DNA of 64,000 nt. It comes from Streptomyces griseocarneus (lineage in GTDB: Bacteria; Actinomycetota; Actinomycetes; Streptomycetales; Streptomycetaceae). This document shows, piece after piece, positions 1 to 10,662 of the stretch (its first letter is position 1; every line of letters begins with the position of its first letter). The stretch is from NCBI RefSeq assembly GCF_014655595.1, contig NZ_BNBL01000003.1:255877-319876 (forward strand). Reading direction: 5' to 3'. The notes below the pieces were generated by a model, which worked only from the letters and a program-made list of their open reading frames with translations, was not told the DNA's origin and did not search any database. The translations under genes were made by a program, and so were the position numbers.

Positions 1-1
1 G

Positions 2-1225
<1,224 letters not shown>

Positions 1226-1580
1226 CCCCGCGCCCGTGCGCGGCCCTCGAACGGCGGCCGCGCACGGAAGCTCCGGCGGTTTTCCCCGCCGGGCCCTGGG
1301 CACTCGTACTACTGCGCCCGGGCCGGGGGGCCGTGAGTCGCCCGCACCTCGCGCACCGGTTTGCACCGCTCGCACGGACCGCACCTTCCGCACGTATCGC
1401 ACGTACCGCACGGTCCGTGGCCCTGGGCCACGGGCGTCGCACGACATCGCATGCCGGGCGCAGGCGCTGACCGTACGGACGATCCTCGCCCGACACGTCC
1501 CGCACCATGCACCGGCCAAAGCCGCAATCCGGGACACTTTGCCCCATCCGTCGTGTGCCCCGGGGAAAGGACGCGACGCC
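1226..1580. other. treS-mak gap: 9-bp tandem repeats and a hairpin, no gene
   Basis: This gap is long for an operon-like trio and I see no credible gene. It holds five 9-bp units beginning CGCAC at 1371-1415. They overlap at base 1415 a near-perfect hairpin: CCGTGGCCC at 1415-1423, one T, and GGGCCACGG at 1425-1433. A wider pair, CACGGACC at 1373-1380 and GGTCCGTG at 1412-1419, could also fold. An internal terminator, attenuator or mRNA-processing site are all possible; the sequence alone does not decide. Confidence 0.55.
1371..1415. repeat. Five 9-bp tandem units (CGCACNNNN)
   Basis: Consecutive units are CGCACGGAC, CGCACCTTC, CGCACGTAT, CGCACGTAC and CGCACGGTC. The period is exact and only the last four bases vary. 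The array lies between treS and mak and overlaps the start of a 9-bp-stem hairpin. Confidence 0.7.
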
Positions 1581-3071
1581 ATGTCGGACGCTGCACCGCC
1601 GCACCGGGAGGCCACCACCACCCGCCCGGGGCCGCACCCGGGCTCCTCGACGCCCTCCGCCGAGGGGGCACGGGCCTCCGGCGACGCGGGCCGCCCCGAC
1701 GCGCGGGGACTGCTCGACTCGCTGGGACCGCTGCTGCTGGACTGGCTGCCGCGGCAGCGCTGGTTCGCCGGCAAGGGCCGCCCCATCACCGGCTTCGCCC
1801 TCGTCTCGGCCACCGAGCTGCTGCCCCCCTCCGGCGGCGCCCCCGGCCTGCTCCACCTGCTCGTGCACGCCCGGCAGGAGGGCATGAGCGAGGACTGCTA
1901 CCAACTCCTGCTGGGCGTGCGGGACGTGCTCCCGCCGCACCTGGCGCCCGCGCTCGTCGGCCGCCCCGCGGACGGCCCGCTGCGCGGCCGCGCGGTGTAC
2001 GAGGGGCTCACCGACCCCCGGCTGGCCACCCTGCTGCTGGAGCGGCTGAGGGTGCCCGGCCGGCTCGGCCCGTTGCGTTTCACCCGCGAACCGGACGTGG
2101 TCATTTCGCCGGACCTCGCCCCCCGCCTGCTCGACGCCGAACAGTCCAACTCCTCGGCCGTCTACGGCGAAACGTATATCCTCAAGCTCTTCCGCCGGGT
2201 CGGCCCCGGCGTCAATCCCGATCTCGAGCTGCCCCGCGCACTCGCGAACGCCGGCTGTGCGCGCGTGCCCGCGCCCGCCGCCTGGTTCGAGGCCGAACCA
2301 CGCCACGCCGGCGCGGAGCCCATGACGCTCGGGGTGCTCCAGCCCTTCCTGCCGGGGTCCGCCGACGGCTGGCAGCTGGCGCTGGGCGCCCTGGCCGTGC
2401 GGGCCGACTTCACCGCGTCCGCCCGCGCGCTGGGCCACGCCACCGCCGAGGTCCACCTGGCCCTGGCCGAGGCGCTGCCCACCACCGTGCTGGACCGGCA
2501 CCTGCTCGAGACCCTCGCCGCCGCCATGACCCGGCGCCTGGAGGCCGCCGCCGAGGCCGTCCCCGCGCTGCGCCCCTACCGGGCCGCCCTGCGCGCCGCC
2601 TACGACGACATCGCCGCCCCCGGCGGGGCGGGGCGCACCTGGCGCGCCCAGCGCATCCACGGCGACCTGCACCTGGGCCAGGCCCTGCGCACCCCCGCCG
2701 ACGGCCGCTGGTCCCTCATCGACTTCGAGGGAGAGCCCGCGATCCCGCTGGCCGAGCGCCGCCGCCTCCAGCCGGCGGCCCGGGACATCGCGGGCATGCT
2801 GCGCTCCTTCGACTATGCGGCGGCGGTGGGCCGCGCGCCGGGCACCGGCTGGGCCGACGCCGCCCGCGCCGCCTTCTGCGAGGGCTACGCCGCCGTCCAC
2901 CCCGACGACCCGCGGGAGGACCCCCGGCTGCTGCGCGCCCACGAGACGGACAAGGCCGTCTACGAGGTCCTCTACGAGGCCCGCCACCGGCCCGACTGGC
3001 TCGCCGTTCCGATGTCCGCGATCCGCCGGCTCGCGGACGGCCACCGCGCCGCGGGCGGAACGCCCGTGTGA
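1581..3071 (+). CDS. mak: Maltokinase (Pep2 family)
   Basis: Phosphorylates maltose with ATP to maltose-1-phosphate, the donor used by GlgE. The 496-aa product has the N-terminal cap typical of maltokinases ([13 protein letters not shown] near residue 55) and an aminoglycoside-phosphotransferase-like kinase core. The catalytic loop HGDLHLGQ begins at His360, with Asp362 as catalytic base, and the metal-binding IDFEGEP follows about 25 residues later. I chose the ATG at 1581 because GGGGAAAGG lies just upstream; the frame stays open further 5' but codes low-complexity Arg/Thr sequence from the repeat region. The order treS-mak-glgB is conserved in Streptomyces. Fusions of TreS and Mak exist elsewhere; here they are separate. 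Confidence 0.93.
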   Translation: MSDAAPPHREATTTRPGPHPGSSTPSAEGARASGDAGRPDARGLLDSLGPLLLDWLPRQRWFAGKGRPITGFALVSATELLPPSGGAPGLLHLLVHARQEGMSEDCYQLLLGVRDVLPPHLAPALVGRPADGPLRGRAVYEGLTDPRLATLLLERLRVPGRLGPLRFTREPDVVISPDLAPRLLDAEQSNSSAVYGETYILKLFRRVGPGVNPDLELPRALANAGCARVPAPAAWFEAEPRHAGAEPMTLGVLQPFLPGSADGWQLALGALAVRADFTASARALGHATAEVHLALAEALPTTVLDRHLLETLAAAMTRRLEAAAEAVPALRPYRAALRAAYDDIAAPGGAGRTWRAQRIHGDLHLGQALRTPADGRWSLIDFEGEPAIPLAERRRLQPAARDIAGMLRSFDYAAAVGRAPGTGWADAARAAFCEGYAAVHPDDPREDPRLLRAHETDKAVYEVLYEARHRPDWLAVPMSAIRRLADGHRAAGGTPV

Positions 3072-3115
3072 TCCCCGATGCCGCCGCCCGGAATCCAGAC
3101 CCCGGAGGACCTCCA

Positions 3116-5458
3116 GTGACTGCACGACCGCCGTCCGGCACGCCGACGCCCCCCGAGCCCGGGGCCGTTCCGGCCACGTTCCTGCCCGCGCGGCCCGGTC
3201 CGGTGCCGCCCGGCCGGCCCTCGGGAGCGCCGCCCGCCGGGCCGGCGGGCGGGACCCGGGGCGTACGGCCGGCCGCGCCCCTCGACGACGACGCGCGCGG
3301 CCGCCTGCTGGCCGGCGCGCATCACGACCCGCACGGCGTGCTGGGGGCGCACCACGTGCCGGGCGGCGTGGAGTTCCGGGTCCTGCGCCCCTTCGCCCGC
3401 TCGGTCTCGGTGATCGCCGAGGGGCTGTGCGTCCCGCTGCTCGACGAGGGCGACGGCTTGTTCGCGGCGGTGCTGCCGCTGGGCCAGATCCCGCCCGGAT
3501 ACCGGCTGCGGGTCGCCTACGAGGACGCCGAGCTCGAGATCGAGGACCCCTACCGCTTCCTGCCCGCCCTGGGCGAGCTGGACCTGCACCTGATCGGCGA
3601 GGGCCGGCACGAGCAGCTGTGGCACGCGCTGGGATCCCGGCCGATGACCCACGAGGGCGTGGCCGGGACCCGGTTCACGGTGTGGGCGCCGAACGCGCGG
3701 GGGGTGCGCGTGGCCGGTGACTTCAACTACTGGGACGGCACGGCCCACCCGATGCGCTCGCTGGGCGGCACCGGGGTGTGGGAGCTGTTCCTGCCGGGCG
3801 TCGGCGAGGGGGCGCTGTACAAGTTCCAGATCACCCGGCCCGACGGCTCCCACAGCATGCGGGCCGACCCGATGGCCCGGCGCACCGAGGCGCCGCCCGC
3901 CAACGCCTCGATCGTGCACGCCTCGCACCACCTCTGGCGCGACGGCGCGTGGATGGACCGGCGGGGCGCACGGCCCGTGCACCAGGCGCCCTTCTCCGTC
4001 TACGAGGTGCACCTGCCCTCCTGGCGCCCCGGGCTGACCTACCGGCAGCTCGCCGACCAGCTCCCCGCGTACGTCAAGGACCTCGGCTTCACGCACGTCG
4101 AGCTGATGCCGGTGGCCGAGCACCCCTTCGGCGGCTCGTGGGGGTACCAGGTCACCGGCTTCTACGCCCCGACGGCGCGGCTGGGCACGCCCGACGACTT
4201 CAAGTACCTCGTCGACGCCCTGCACCGGGCCGGGATCGGGGTGCTGATGGACTGGGTGCCGGCGCACTTCCCGCGCGACGACTGGGCGCTGGCCCAGTTC
4301 GACGGCCGGCCGCTGTACGAGCCGCAGGACCCGGTGCGGGCGGCGCACCCCGACTGGGGCACGCTGGAGTTCGACTACGGGCGCCGGGAGGTCCGCAACT
4401 TCCTGGTGGCGAACGCGGTCTACTGGTGCGAGGAGTTCCACATCGACGGCCTGCGCGTGGACGCCGTCGCCTCGATGCTCTACCTCGACTACTCCCGGGA
4501 GCCGGGCCAGTGGTCGCCGAACGAGCACGGGGGCCGGGAGAACCTCGACGCGGTGGCCTTCCTGCAGGAGATGAACGCCACCGTCTACCGGCGCTGCCCC
4601 GGGGTGGTCACCGTCGCCGAGGAGTCCACCGCCTGGGACGGGGTCACCCGCGCCACCCACCTCCTGGGCGCCGGGGGCTTCGGGGGGCTGGGCTTCGGCC
4701 TGAAGTGGAACATGGGCTGGATGCACGACTCGCTGGAGTACGTCTCCAAGGAGCCGGTCCACCGCAAGTACCACCACGGCGAGATGACCTTCGCGATGGT
4801 CTACGCGTACAGCGAGAACTACGTGCTGCCGATCTCGCACGACGAGGTCGTGCACGGCAAGCGCTCGCTGGTGTCGAAGATGCCGGGCGACTGGTGGCAG
4901 CAGCGGGCCGACCACCGCGCCTTCCTGGGCTTCATGTGGGCCCACCCCGGGAAGCAGCTGCTGTTCATGGGACAGGAGTTCGCGCAGGGCGCGGAGTGGT
5001 CGGAGAGCCACGGCCCCGACTGGTGGCTGCTGGACCCCTCGTACGCCGCCGAGGCCGACCACCGCGGCGTGCGCGACCTGGTGCGCGACCTCAACACGTG
5101 CTACCGCGCCACGCCCGCGCTGTGGGAGGGCGACACCGTCCCGGAGGGCTTCTCCTGGGTCGACGGCAACGCCGCCGAGGACAACGTCTTCGCCTTCCTG
5201 CGCTTCGCCGCCGACGGCTCGCAGCTGCTGTGCGTCAGCAACTTCTCCCCGGTCGTCCGCGGCGCCTACCGGCTGGGCGTGCCGGCCCAGGACACGGTGT
5301 GGGAGGAGGTCCTCAACACGGACGCCGCGCGGTACGGCGGCAGCGGCGTCACCAACACGGACCCGGTCAAGGGCGAGGCCGTCCGCAGCCACGGCCGCCC
5401 GGCGAGCGTGACGCTGACGCTCCCGCCGCTGGCGACGGTGTGGCTGCGGCCCACATGA
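3116..5458 (+). CDS. glgB: 1,4-alpha-glucan branching enzyme
   Basis: Introduces alpha-1,6 branches into linear alpha-glucan made by GlgE from maltose-1-phosphate. It has 780 aa: a Pro-rich disordered N-terminus (about residues 1-55), two CBM48-like beta domains (N1/N2), then the GH13 barrel and C-terminal beta domain. Catalytic residues visible are Asp449 in [11 protein letters not shown], Glu502 in [10 protein letters not shown] and the Asp of [10 protein letters not shown]. The 53-residue spacing between the first two is normal for GlgB. The GTG at 3116 is preceded by GGAGGA seven bases upstream. The 44-bp gap to mak implies co-transcription. It ends at a strong hairpin facing the convergent MFS gene. 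Confidence 0.95.
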   Translation: MTARPPSGTPTPPEPGAVPATFLPARPGPVPPGRPSGAPPAGPAGGTRGVRPAAPLDDDARGRLLAGAHHDPHGVLGAHHVPGGVEFRVLRPFARSVSVIAEGLCVPLLDEGDGLFAAVLPLGQIPPGYRLRVAYEDAELEIEDPYRFLPALGELDLHLIGEGRHEQLWHALGSRPMTHEGVAGTRFTVWAPNARGVRVAGDFNYWDGTAHPMRSLGGTGVWELFLPGVGEGALYKFQITRPDGSHSMRADPMARRTEAPPANASIVHASHHLWRDGAWMDRRGARPVHQAPFSVYEVHLPSWRPGLTYRQLADQLPAYVKDLGFTHVELMPVAEHPFGGSWGYQVTGFYAPTARLGTPDDFKYLVDALHRAGIGVLMDWVPAHFPRDDWALAQFDGRPLYEPQDPVRAAHPDWGTLEFDYGRREVRNFLVANAVYWCEEFHIDGLRVDAVASMLYLDYSREPGQWSPNEHGGRENLDAVAFLQEMNATVYRRCPGVVTVAEESTAWDGVTRATHLLGAGGFGGLGFGLKWNMGWMHDSLEYVSKEPVHRKYHHGEMTFAMVYAYSENYVLPISHDEVVHGKRSLVSKMPGDWWQQRADHRAFLGFMWAHPGKQLLFMGQEFAQGAEWSESHGPDWWLLDPSYAAEADHRGVRDLVRDLNTCYRATPALWEGDTVPEGFSWVDGNAAEDNVFAFLRFAADGSQLLCVSNFSPVVRGAYRLGVPAQDTVWEEVLNTDAARYGGSGVTNTDPVKGEAVRSHGRPASVTLTLPPLATVWLRPT

Positions 5459-5462
5459 ACAA

Positions 5463-5494
5463 CGCCGGCCGGGCTGGTTCCAGCCCGGCCGGCG
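5463..5494. terminator. Bidirectional hairpin terminator between glgB and the MFS gene
   Basis: A perfect 14-bp stem (CGCCGGCCGGGCTG paired with CAGCCCGGCCGGCG) closes a 4-nt loop GTTC. It sits between convergent stop codons. The same stem sequence recurs at 49272-49305, also between convergent genes. Confidence 0.8.
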
Positions 5495-5509
5495 CTCGAG
5501 GGCGGCCCC

Positions 5510-7180
5510 TCAGACCGCTGCCGACTCCTTCTCGTTCTCCGCCTCCGCCGCGTCAGCGGCACCCGGCTTCGACGTCGACCTGCCCGGCAGCAGCACCGCG
5601 ACCAGCACCGTGCCCACGCCGAGCACGATCGCGCCGACGAGGCTGGTGTGGGCGACGGCGTCGGAGAACGCCTTGTGCACGGCTTCCACGACCGTGTGCG
5701 CCTGCTGGGCGCCCAGCGCGGCCGCCTTCTCCGCGCCGACCTTGGGCGCGGCGCCGGCCGCGACCTGCTTGCCGACCTCCTCGGCGACGTACAGGCCCGC
5801 GCCGACCGAGTCCTGCGCGGCGCTCAGCGCCTTCTCCGGGAGCTTGGGGCCGCCTGCGGCAGCGGCAGTGGCGGCGGCGTCGCCCAGGTTGGAGGAGTAG
5901 GTCTTGGCGAGCACGGTGCCGAGGACGGCGATGCCCAGCGAGCCGCCCATCTCGATGGAGGTGCTGTTGACGGCGCCGCCGACGCCCAGCTGGTCCTCGG
6001 GGAAGGAGCCCATGATGGCGTTGGTGCACGGCGAGAGCGACAGGCCGATGGCCAGGCCCAGGATCACCAGCGGCAGGACGAAGTCGTCGTACGTCGAGGA
6101 CGCGTCGACGCGGGTGAGCAGCGCGATGGCGACCGTACCGACGGTCATGCCGAGCGCGACGGTCACCTTCATGCCGAGCCTCGGCGTGAGCACCGCGGTC
6201 AGCGCGCCGCCGACGAACACCGCGCCGGCCAGCGGCAGCATGCGCACGCCGGTGTCGAGCGGCGAGTAGCCGAGCACGAACTGCAGGTGCTGGGTGAGGT
6301 AGTAGAACGCGCCGAAGACGGCGAGGAAGAAGAGGGCGACCGCCAGGGTCGAGCCCGCGAAGGCGCGCCGGGTGAAGCGGCGCACGTCGAGGACCGGGTG
6401 CGGGTGGCGCAGCTCCCACAGGACGAAGAGGACGAGGCCCACGCCCGCGATGACGGCGGCGGCGATCGCCTTGGCGCCCCAGCCGAAGTGGGGGCCCTCG
6501 ATGATCATGTAGATGAGGGAGCCGACCCAGGCGACGGACAGCGCGCCGCCGACGTAGTCGATCTCCTTGACGCCCTCGGCCTTGGACGGCGGGACGAGCA
6601 GCAGCGCGCCGAGGATGCCGAGGGCGGCGATCGGCACGTTGATGAGGAAGGTGGAGGCCCAGCCGTGGTCCTCCAGCAGCGCACCGGCCACCAGCGGGCC
6701 GACGGCGATGGCGAGGCCGGCCGTGGCGGTCCATATGGTGATCGCCTTGGCGCGCTCGGCGCTCGGGAAGGTCGCGGCGAGCAGTGACAACGTCGCCGGC
6801 ATGATCATGGCCGCGCCGACGCCCATCACGGCGCGGGCGGCGATGACGCCGGTGGAGCTGTCGACCAGCGAGCCCGCGACGGAGGCGGCGCCGAAGACGA
6901 CGAGGCCGAGAACGAGCGCTCCGCGGCGGCTGTACTTGTCGCCGACGGCGCCGAGGATCAGCATCAGCGCGGCGTAGGGGACGGTGTAGCCGTCGATGAC
7001 CCACTGCAGGTCCGAGCTGCCGAGGCCCAGGTCCTTGACCATGTCGGGGGCCGCGACCGTCAGCGAGGTGTTCGCCATGACGATGATCAGCAGGCTGAGG
7101 CAGAGCACGCCCAGCGCGGCCCAGCGCTTCTTGTACGGACCGTCCATCTTGTCGACCGGTGTCGACATCACGAGGCCCAT
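5510..7180 (-). CDS. MFS multidrug exporter, DHA2 (EmrB/QacA) type
   Basis: Predicted 14-helix proton-coupled drug efflux protein of the cytoplasmic membrane, 556 aa. Helices follow one another from about residue 21; MFS motif A, GAVGDKYSRRG, lies at 77-87 after helix 2, and the helix-5 antiporter region (GPLVAGALLEDHGW) is present. A long Ala-rich segment between the last helices, about 430-500, is usual in this actinobacterial subgroup. The ATG at 7180 follows AAAGGGGTGACCG on the coding strand; an in-frame ATG four codons in (MSTPVDK) is an alternative. The divergent TetR and two operators between the genes point to ligand-induced expression. The substrate cannot be told from sequence. Confidence 0.9.
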   Translation of the reverse strand: MGLVMSTPVDKMDGPYKKRWAALGVLCLSLLIIVMANTSLTVAAPDMVKDLGLGSSDLQWVIDGYTVPYAALMLILGAVGDKYSRRGALVLGLVVFGAASVAGSLVDSSTGVIAARAVMGVGAAMIMPATLSLLAATFPSAERAKAITIWTATAGLAIAVGPLVAGALLEDHGWASTFLINVPIAALGILGALLLVPPSKAEGVKEIDYVGGALSVAWVGSLIYMIIEGPHFGWGAKAIAAAVIAGVGLVLFVLWELRHPHPVLDVRRFTRRAFAGSTLAVALFFLAVFGAFYYLTQHLQFVLGYSPLDTGVRMLPLAGAVFVGGALTAVLTPRLGMKVTVALGMTVGTVAIALLTRVDASSTYDDFVLPLVILGLAIGLSLSPCTNAIMGSFPEDQLGVGGAVNSTSIEMGGSLGIAVLGTVLAKTYSSNLGDAAATAAAAGGPKLPEKALSAAQDSVGAGLYVAEEVGKQVAAGAAPKVGAEKAAALGAQQAHTVVEAVHKAFSDAVAHTSLVGAIVLGVGTVLVAVLLPGRSTSKPGAADAAEAENEKESAAV

Positions 7181-7200
7181 CGGTCACCCCTTTCACAATC

Positions 7201-7236
7201 TTGCACAGTGCTGTGCAATTACACACTGGTGTGCAA
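7201..7236. promoter_or_regulatory. Tandem TetR operators between the MFS gene and tetR
   Basis: Two 18-bp dyads abut. The first is TTGCACAG-TG-CTGTGCAA (7201-7218) with perfect 8-bp arms. The second is TTACACAC-TG-GTGTGCAA (7219-7236) with one arm mismatch. They share spacing and the TG centre, and their centres are 18 bp apart. Their place in the divergent gap beside a TetR gene makes them likely sites for that repressor. Confidence 0.85.
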
Positions 7237-7314
7237 ATTACGGGACCGCGCGACCGCGTGCAAAATGTGGGCAGACGAATCGGCCACGGCCGACAGGATT
7301 GAGAAGAGAACCCG

Positions 7315-7929
7315 ATGACCGGCAGGACGACCGGCCGAGCGGACGCCAATCGCCGCCGCATCATGGACATCGCCCTCGCGGAGCTGCTGCGCGATGCGGA
7401 CGCGAGCATGGACCAGATCGCCCGCGCCGCCGGCGTCGTCCGGCGCACGGTCTACGGGCACTTCCCCAGCCGCGACGCCCTGGTCGCCGCCCTGGTCGAC
7501 GACGCGGCGGAGTCGGTGGCCGCGGCCCAGGCCGAGGCCCTGCGCGACGTGGCCGACCCGGCCGAGGCGCTGGCCCGCTCGATGCTCGCCGTCTGGGACA
7601 TCGCCGACGGCTACCGGCTGCTGCTCTCGCTGGCCCAGCGCAGCGTCACGATGGAGGGCATCCACCAGCGCCTGGAGCCGGTGCGGCACGAGTGCACGGC
7701 GATGCTGCAACGCGGCCTGGACGAGGGCCGCTTCACCTCGCCGCTGCCGGCGCTGGCCCTGGCCTACGTCCGCGAGCAGGTCTTCTTCGGCGTGCTGCAG
7801 GCCGTCAACGACGGGATCGTGGCACCGGAGGAGGGCGGCCGCTCCGCCGCCGTGACGGCCCTGACGGCGGCGGGCGTTCCGGCGACGGAGGCCGTGGAGC
7901 TCGTCGGCAACCTGCCGGACGCGTCCTAG
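7315..7929 (+). CDS. TetR-family repressor, divergent from the MFS exporter
   Basis: A 204-aa one-component regulator. The N-terminal helix-turn-helix spans about residues 15-55 (MDQIARAAGVVRRTVYGHFP is the recognition region), followed by an all-helical ligand and dimer domain. The ATG at 7315 has a purine-rich site (GAGAAGAGA) upstream. By gene arrangement it should repress itself and the exporter from the tandem dyads at 7201-7236 and release them on binding an exported compound. The ligand is unknown. Length and domain order are normal for the family. Confidence 0.9.
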   Translation: MTGRTTGRADANRRRIMDIALAELLRDADASMDQIARAAGVVRRTVYGHFPSRDALVAALVDDAAESVAAAQAEALRDVADPAEALARSMLAVWDIADGYRLLLSLAQRSVTMEGIHQRLEPVRHECTAMLQRGLDEGRFTSPLPALALAYVREQVFFGVLQAVNDGIVAPEEGGRSAAVTALTAAGVPATEAVELVGNLPDAS

Positions 7930-8157
7930 GGCCTGCCCGGTGGGTGGGTCATGTGGCTCGCCACTGTCCACATCACTCCAAGGAGCCCCTCACGGGGCGC
8001 TCTTGTGGTGGAGAGCCGGAGCGTGGAGGCGGCCGGGTGGTGCGAGAGGTAGGCGTGCGCTCGATCAATCGGGTGGCGGAACGTTCTTTTTATCGTTTGG
8101 CGAGGTGAATGGGGCAACGTGTGGGGTGTCACCCCCTCCCGAAGGGATCCCGCCGCC
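7930..8157. other. Gap with a weak terminator-like hairpin
   Basis: No gene is supported. A hairpin at about 7981-8003 (GAGCCCC, TCAC loop, GGGGCGCTC with a bulge) may end tetR transcription. An AT-richer patch near 8090-8103 (TCTTTTTATCG) could belong to a promoter for the next gene, but no clear -35/-10 pair is visible. Confidence 0.35.
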
Positions 8158-8532
8158 ATGAAACTCCGTCGTGCCGCGTCCGCTGCCGTGGCCGCTCTCG
8201 CTCTGGTCCTCATGCTGCCTGGTTCATCGGACGCCGCCACCGGCACGTTCAGCTACCAGGCTTGGGACAAAAAGAGCGAGACCATGAAGAGGTTCGCTCT
8301 GACCGACCCGGCGAACGACGTCACCAAGCCCTGCCACGACATCCCGGAGTCCGACGACCCGGACACGGAGGACTACGCCAGGGCGCCGCACAACGAGACC
8401 GACATGTATGCCCACATCTGGAGCGAAACCGGCTGCGTCGGCGATCACACGATCCTGAAGGCGCACGGGACGCAAGAGCCCGACGATCCCGCATTCTTCT
8501 TCCGTTCGGTGTACTTCAGCGAAACCATCTGA
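8158..8532 (+). CDS. Small secreted protein, function unknown
   Basis: A 124-aa protein with a clear Sec signal peptide: MKLRRA, a hydrophobic core of Ala/Leu/Val to about residue 22, then a GSSDAA cleavage region. The mature part (about 98 aa) is acidic and has two Cys, in KPCHD and TGCVGD, that could form one disulfide. No family is recognised. The ATG at 8158 is preceded by GAAGGGA. The frame is open further upstream but lacks a signal-like sequence there. Followed by a strong hairpin, so probably monocistronic. Confidence 0.7.
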   Translation: MKLRRAASAAVAALALVLMLPGSSDAATGTFSYQAWDKKSETMKRFALTDPANDVTKPCHDIPESDDPDTEDYARAPHNETDMYAHIWSETGCVGDHTILKAHGTQEPDDPAFFFRSVYFSETI

Positions 8533-8570
8533 CCCGCCAGTCGGCCCCAGCGGCTGCGGCATGGCGCCCA

Positions 8571-8596
8571 GGGCGCCCCGGCGTTCCGGGGCGCCC
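8571..8596. terminator. Hairpin terminator after the small secreted protein gene
   Basis: A perfect 11-bp GC stem, GGGCGCCCCGG paired with CCGGGGCGCCC, with a CGTT loop, lies 38 bp after the stop codon. There is no U-tract, which is usual in Streptomyces. Confidence 0.7.
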
Positions 8597-8846
8597 ATGC
8601 GTGTACGTGGGCCGCTGTTGCCGGACGCCCGCCGTGGCGTTGCCCTCTGGAGCGGCCTGCCGCTGGTAGACCCCGGGGGCGCGGGGTGACGGGTGTGCGC
8701 GGGGTACGCACCGAATGCGCCGGTGGTGACACCCGGAGGTGACGTGACCGATGGCCCCGTCGTGTGGTTATCAGACCGAGTGACTGGAAGCTGATCGTCC
8801 GGTCCTATGTTTCACTCCCCGCTCACTGGACTCGTGAGGAAACGTT

Positions 8847-9131
8847 ATGAACTCCACCTTCCGCGCCCGTCTTTCCGCCGTCGTGGGTGCCGCGGCGCTG
8901 ATCGCGGGCGGCGCGCTCATCGCCGCACCGGCCGCCCAGGCCGACGGCCCCTCCTGCGCGGGGTTCCTGGCCGCCAGCCCCTCCCCCAACCGCGCCAACG
9001 ACCTCAACAGCATCGGCTGCGCGGTGGGCGGCCTGGATCTGCCGGCGGGCGAGACGCTGTGCGAGGTCGTGCAGCACCAGGTCGCCCAGGTCCGGGCGGA
9101 CCGCGCCGTCAGCGCCTGCAAGCTCGCCTGA
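8847..9131 (+). CDS. Small secreted four-cysteine protein, function unknown
   Basis: A 94-aa protein with a signal peptide of about 32 residues ending APAAQA-DG. The mature peptide of roughly 62 aa has four Cys (SCAGF, GCAVGG, LCEVV, ACKLA), enough for two disulfides. It is not a chaplin: the chaplin pattern of two Cys around a GNN-rich hydrophobic segment is missing. The ATG at 8847 follows GAGGAAAC with good spacing. It is flanked by hairpins at 8571-8596 and 9153-9186, so is probably a single-gene transcript. Similar short Cys-containing exported peptides are common in Streptomyces, but I cannot assign a role. Confidence 0.7.
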   Translation: MNSTFRARLSAVVGAAALIAGGALIAAPAAQADGPSCAGFLAASPSPNRANDLNSIGCAVGGLDLPAGETLCEVVQHQVAQVRADRAVSACKLA

Positions 9132-9152
9132 ACCACCGCCAACAGCTGGCAC

Positions 9153-9186
9153 GTGGCCCGCGCCTCCACCACGAGGCGCGGGCCAC
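9153..9186. terminator. Bidirectional hairpin terminator
   Basis: A perfect 14-bp stem, GTGGCCCGCGCCTC with GAGGCGCGGGCCAC, and a 6-nt loop CACCAC. It lies between the rightward small secreted protein gene and the leftward end of the terpenoid operon. Confidence 0.8.
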
Positions 9187-9235
9187 ACGCCGTTGTACAC
9201 AGCTACCGACCGAAACGATCTGCGCACGGGCCCGG

Positions 9236-10606
9236 TCACACGGCCCATCGGACAGCCCCGCGCGGCCGCACGGTCATCTCGAGCCGGCTGATCCGGGAGA
9301 TGGCGTGGTGGATGACCTCGGGGGCGGCGTCGCTCTCGTACGTCAGGCGCCACCGCGAGCAGAGCGACGCGAGGACGACGGCCATCTCCGCCGACGCGAA
9401 GGTGTTGCCGACGCACTGCCGGTTCCCGGCTCCGAAGGGGATGCAGGAGCCGGGTGGCAGGTCCCTGGCCGTACGCTCCAGCCAGCGGTCCGGGTCGAAG
9501 GCGTGGGGATCCGGGTAGACGGCGGGGTCCCGGTGGATCGCCTTCGCGCTGAAGAACACCTGTGTTCCCGCCGGGATCCGGACCCCGCCGAGCACCACCT
9601 CCCGGACCGCCCGCCGGGTCAGCAGCCAGCCCGGGGTGTACAGCCTCAGCGTCTCCGCGATGACGTGGTGCGTGCGGCGCAGCCGGGGAAGGTGCCGGGA
9701 GGTGACCGGGGCGACGGTTCCGGCCCCGCCCAGGACCTCGTCCAGCTCGGCGTGCAGCCGCTCCCGCACCGCGGGGTGCCGGTCGATCTCGTACAGCGCC
9801 GCGGCGAGCACTCCGGCGGTGGTCTCGTACCCGGCGGCGAGCAGGGAGACCAGCTCGTCGCGGATCTGCTCGTCGGCTTCGCCTGCGGCCTCCTCCGCCT
9901 CGGCGGCGCGGGCGTCCAGCAGGACGGACAGCAGCGTCTCGCCGGCCTCGGCAGCCGGGGGCGTGGACCTGATCAGTTCGTCGAGCGAGCCGCGCAGCCT
10001 CGCGACGGCGGCGGCGAAGCGCCGGTTGCCCGGGGTGGGGAGCCGCTCCCAACAGTCCGGCAGGAACGTACGGGCGGGCACTCCGCGCAGCACGGTCCGC
10101 AACGCCTGCCGCATCTCCGCGCTGACCCGGTGGGACGGCGTGGTGGACAGCAGCGCGCCCGCGACGATGACGAGCGTCAGCTCCTCCAGGGCCTCGACCA
10201 GCTCGACGCGCGCGCCGGGGCGCCAGCCGGCGGTCATGGCCCCCACGTGCCGCGCCATCCCGTCCGCGTAGCAGGCGATGCGGTCCGGACGGAACATGGG
10301 CTGGATCAGCCGTCGCTGCCGCAGGTGGAAGGAACCGGCGGAGGTCAAAAGGCCGTTGCCGAGGAAGGGCCGGGTCTTGTCGAAGATGCGGCCCTTGTCG
10401 AAGTCGCCCGCCCGCTCCACGAGCAGGACGTGCACCAGCGCCGGGTCGGTGACGACGCAGGCACGGGACGGCCCCAGCCCGATCCGGACGACGCCGCCGA
10501 GCGCGGTCAGCGATTCGAGGAAGGCCATGGGACGGGTGAGCACCGGGATCACGTGCCCGAGGAGGGGCAGCCACGCGGGGGCACGGGGGACCTGGGACAG
10601 TTCCAC
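9236..10606 (-). CDS. Cytochrome P450, last gene of the terpenoid operon
   Basis: A 456-aa soluble heme monooxygenase, expected to oxidise the operon's terpene product with external ferredoxin and reductase (none is encoded nearby). Hallmarks are the I-helix AGYETT oxygen-activation motif, the K-helix ETLR (ExxR), the PxxFxPxRW-like region (HAFDPDRW), and the heme loop FGAGNRQCVG with Cys398 as thiolate ligand. The GTG at 10606 follows GAGAGGAC; the frame runs on upstream only as antisense of the neighbour. The closest fold type by these signatures is the class-E-like terpenoid hydroxylases often paired with bacterial terpene cyclases. It starts 56 bp after the AveC-like gene. Confidence 0.92.
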   Translation of the reverse strand: MELSQVPRAPAWLPLLGHVIPVLTRPMAFLESLTALGGVVRIGLGPSRACVVTDPALVHVLLVERAGDFDKGRIFDKTRPFLGNGLLTSAGSFHLRQRRLIQPMFRPDRIACYADGMARHVGAMTAGWRPGARVELVEALEELTLVIVAGALLSTTPSHRVSAEMRQALRTVLRGVPARTFLPDCWERLPTPGNRRFAAAVARLRGSLDELIRSTPPAAEAGETLLSVLLDARAAEAEEAAGEADEQIRDELVSLLAAGYETTAGVLAAALYEIDRHPAVRERLHAELDEVLGGAGTVAPVTSRHLPRLRRTHHVIAETLRLYTPGWLLTRRAVREVVLGGVRIPAGTQVFFSAKAIHRDPAVYPDPHAFDPDRWLERTARDLPPGSCIPFGAGNRQCVGNTFASAEMAVVLASLCSRWRLTYESDAAPEVIHHAISRISRLEMTVRPRGAVRWAV

Positions 10607-10623
10607 GCTCGGGTCCTCTCGTC

Positions 10624-10659
10624 GGGCTCGGCGGGCTGGGCGGGCTCGGCGGGCTCGGC
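10624..10659. repeat. Four 9-bp tandem units (GGGCTCGGC)
   Basis: Units are GGGCTCGGC, GGGCTGGGC, GGGCTCGGC and GGGCTCGGC with exact 9-bp period. They fill most of the gap between the stop codon of the AveC-like gene (10663-10665) and the P450 start, and end three bases from that stop. Confidence 0.75.
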
Positions 10660-10662
10660 GGG

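Noticed and set aside
2972..5392. 806-aa antisense frame over glgB
   Set aside because: Shadow of an intact branching enzyme; composition is Val/Gly/Arg low complexity.
8847..9131. Chaplin
   Set aside because: Four Cys are spread over the mature peptide and the chaplin GNN-rich core is absent.
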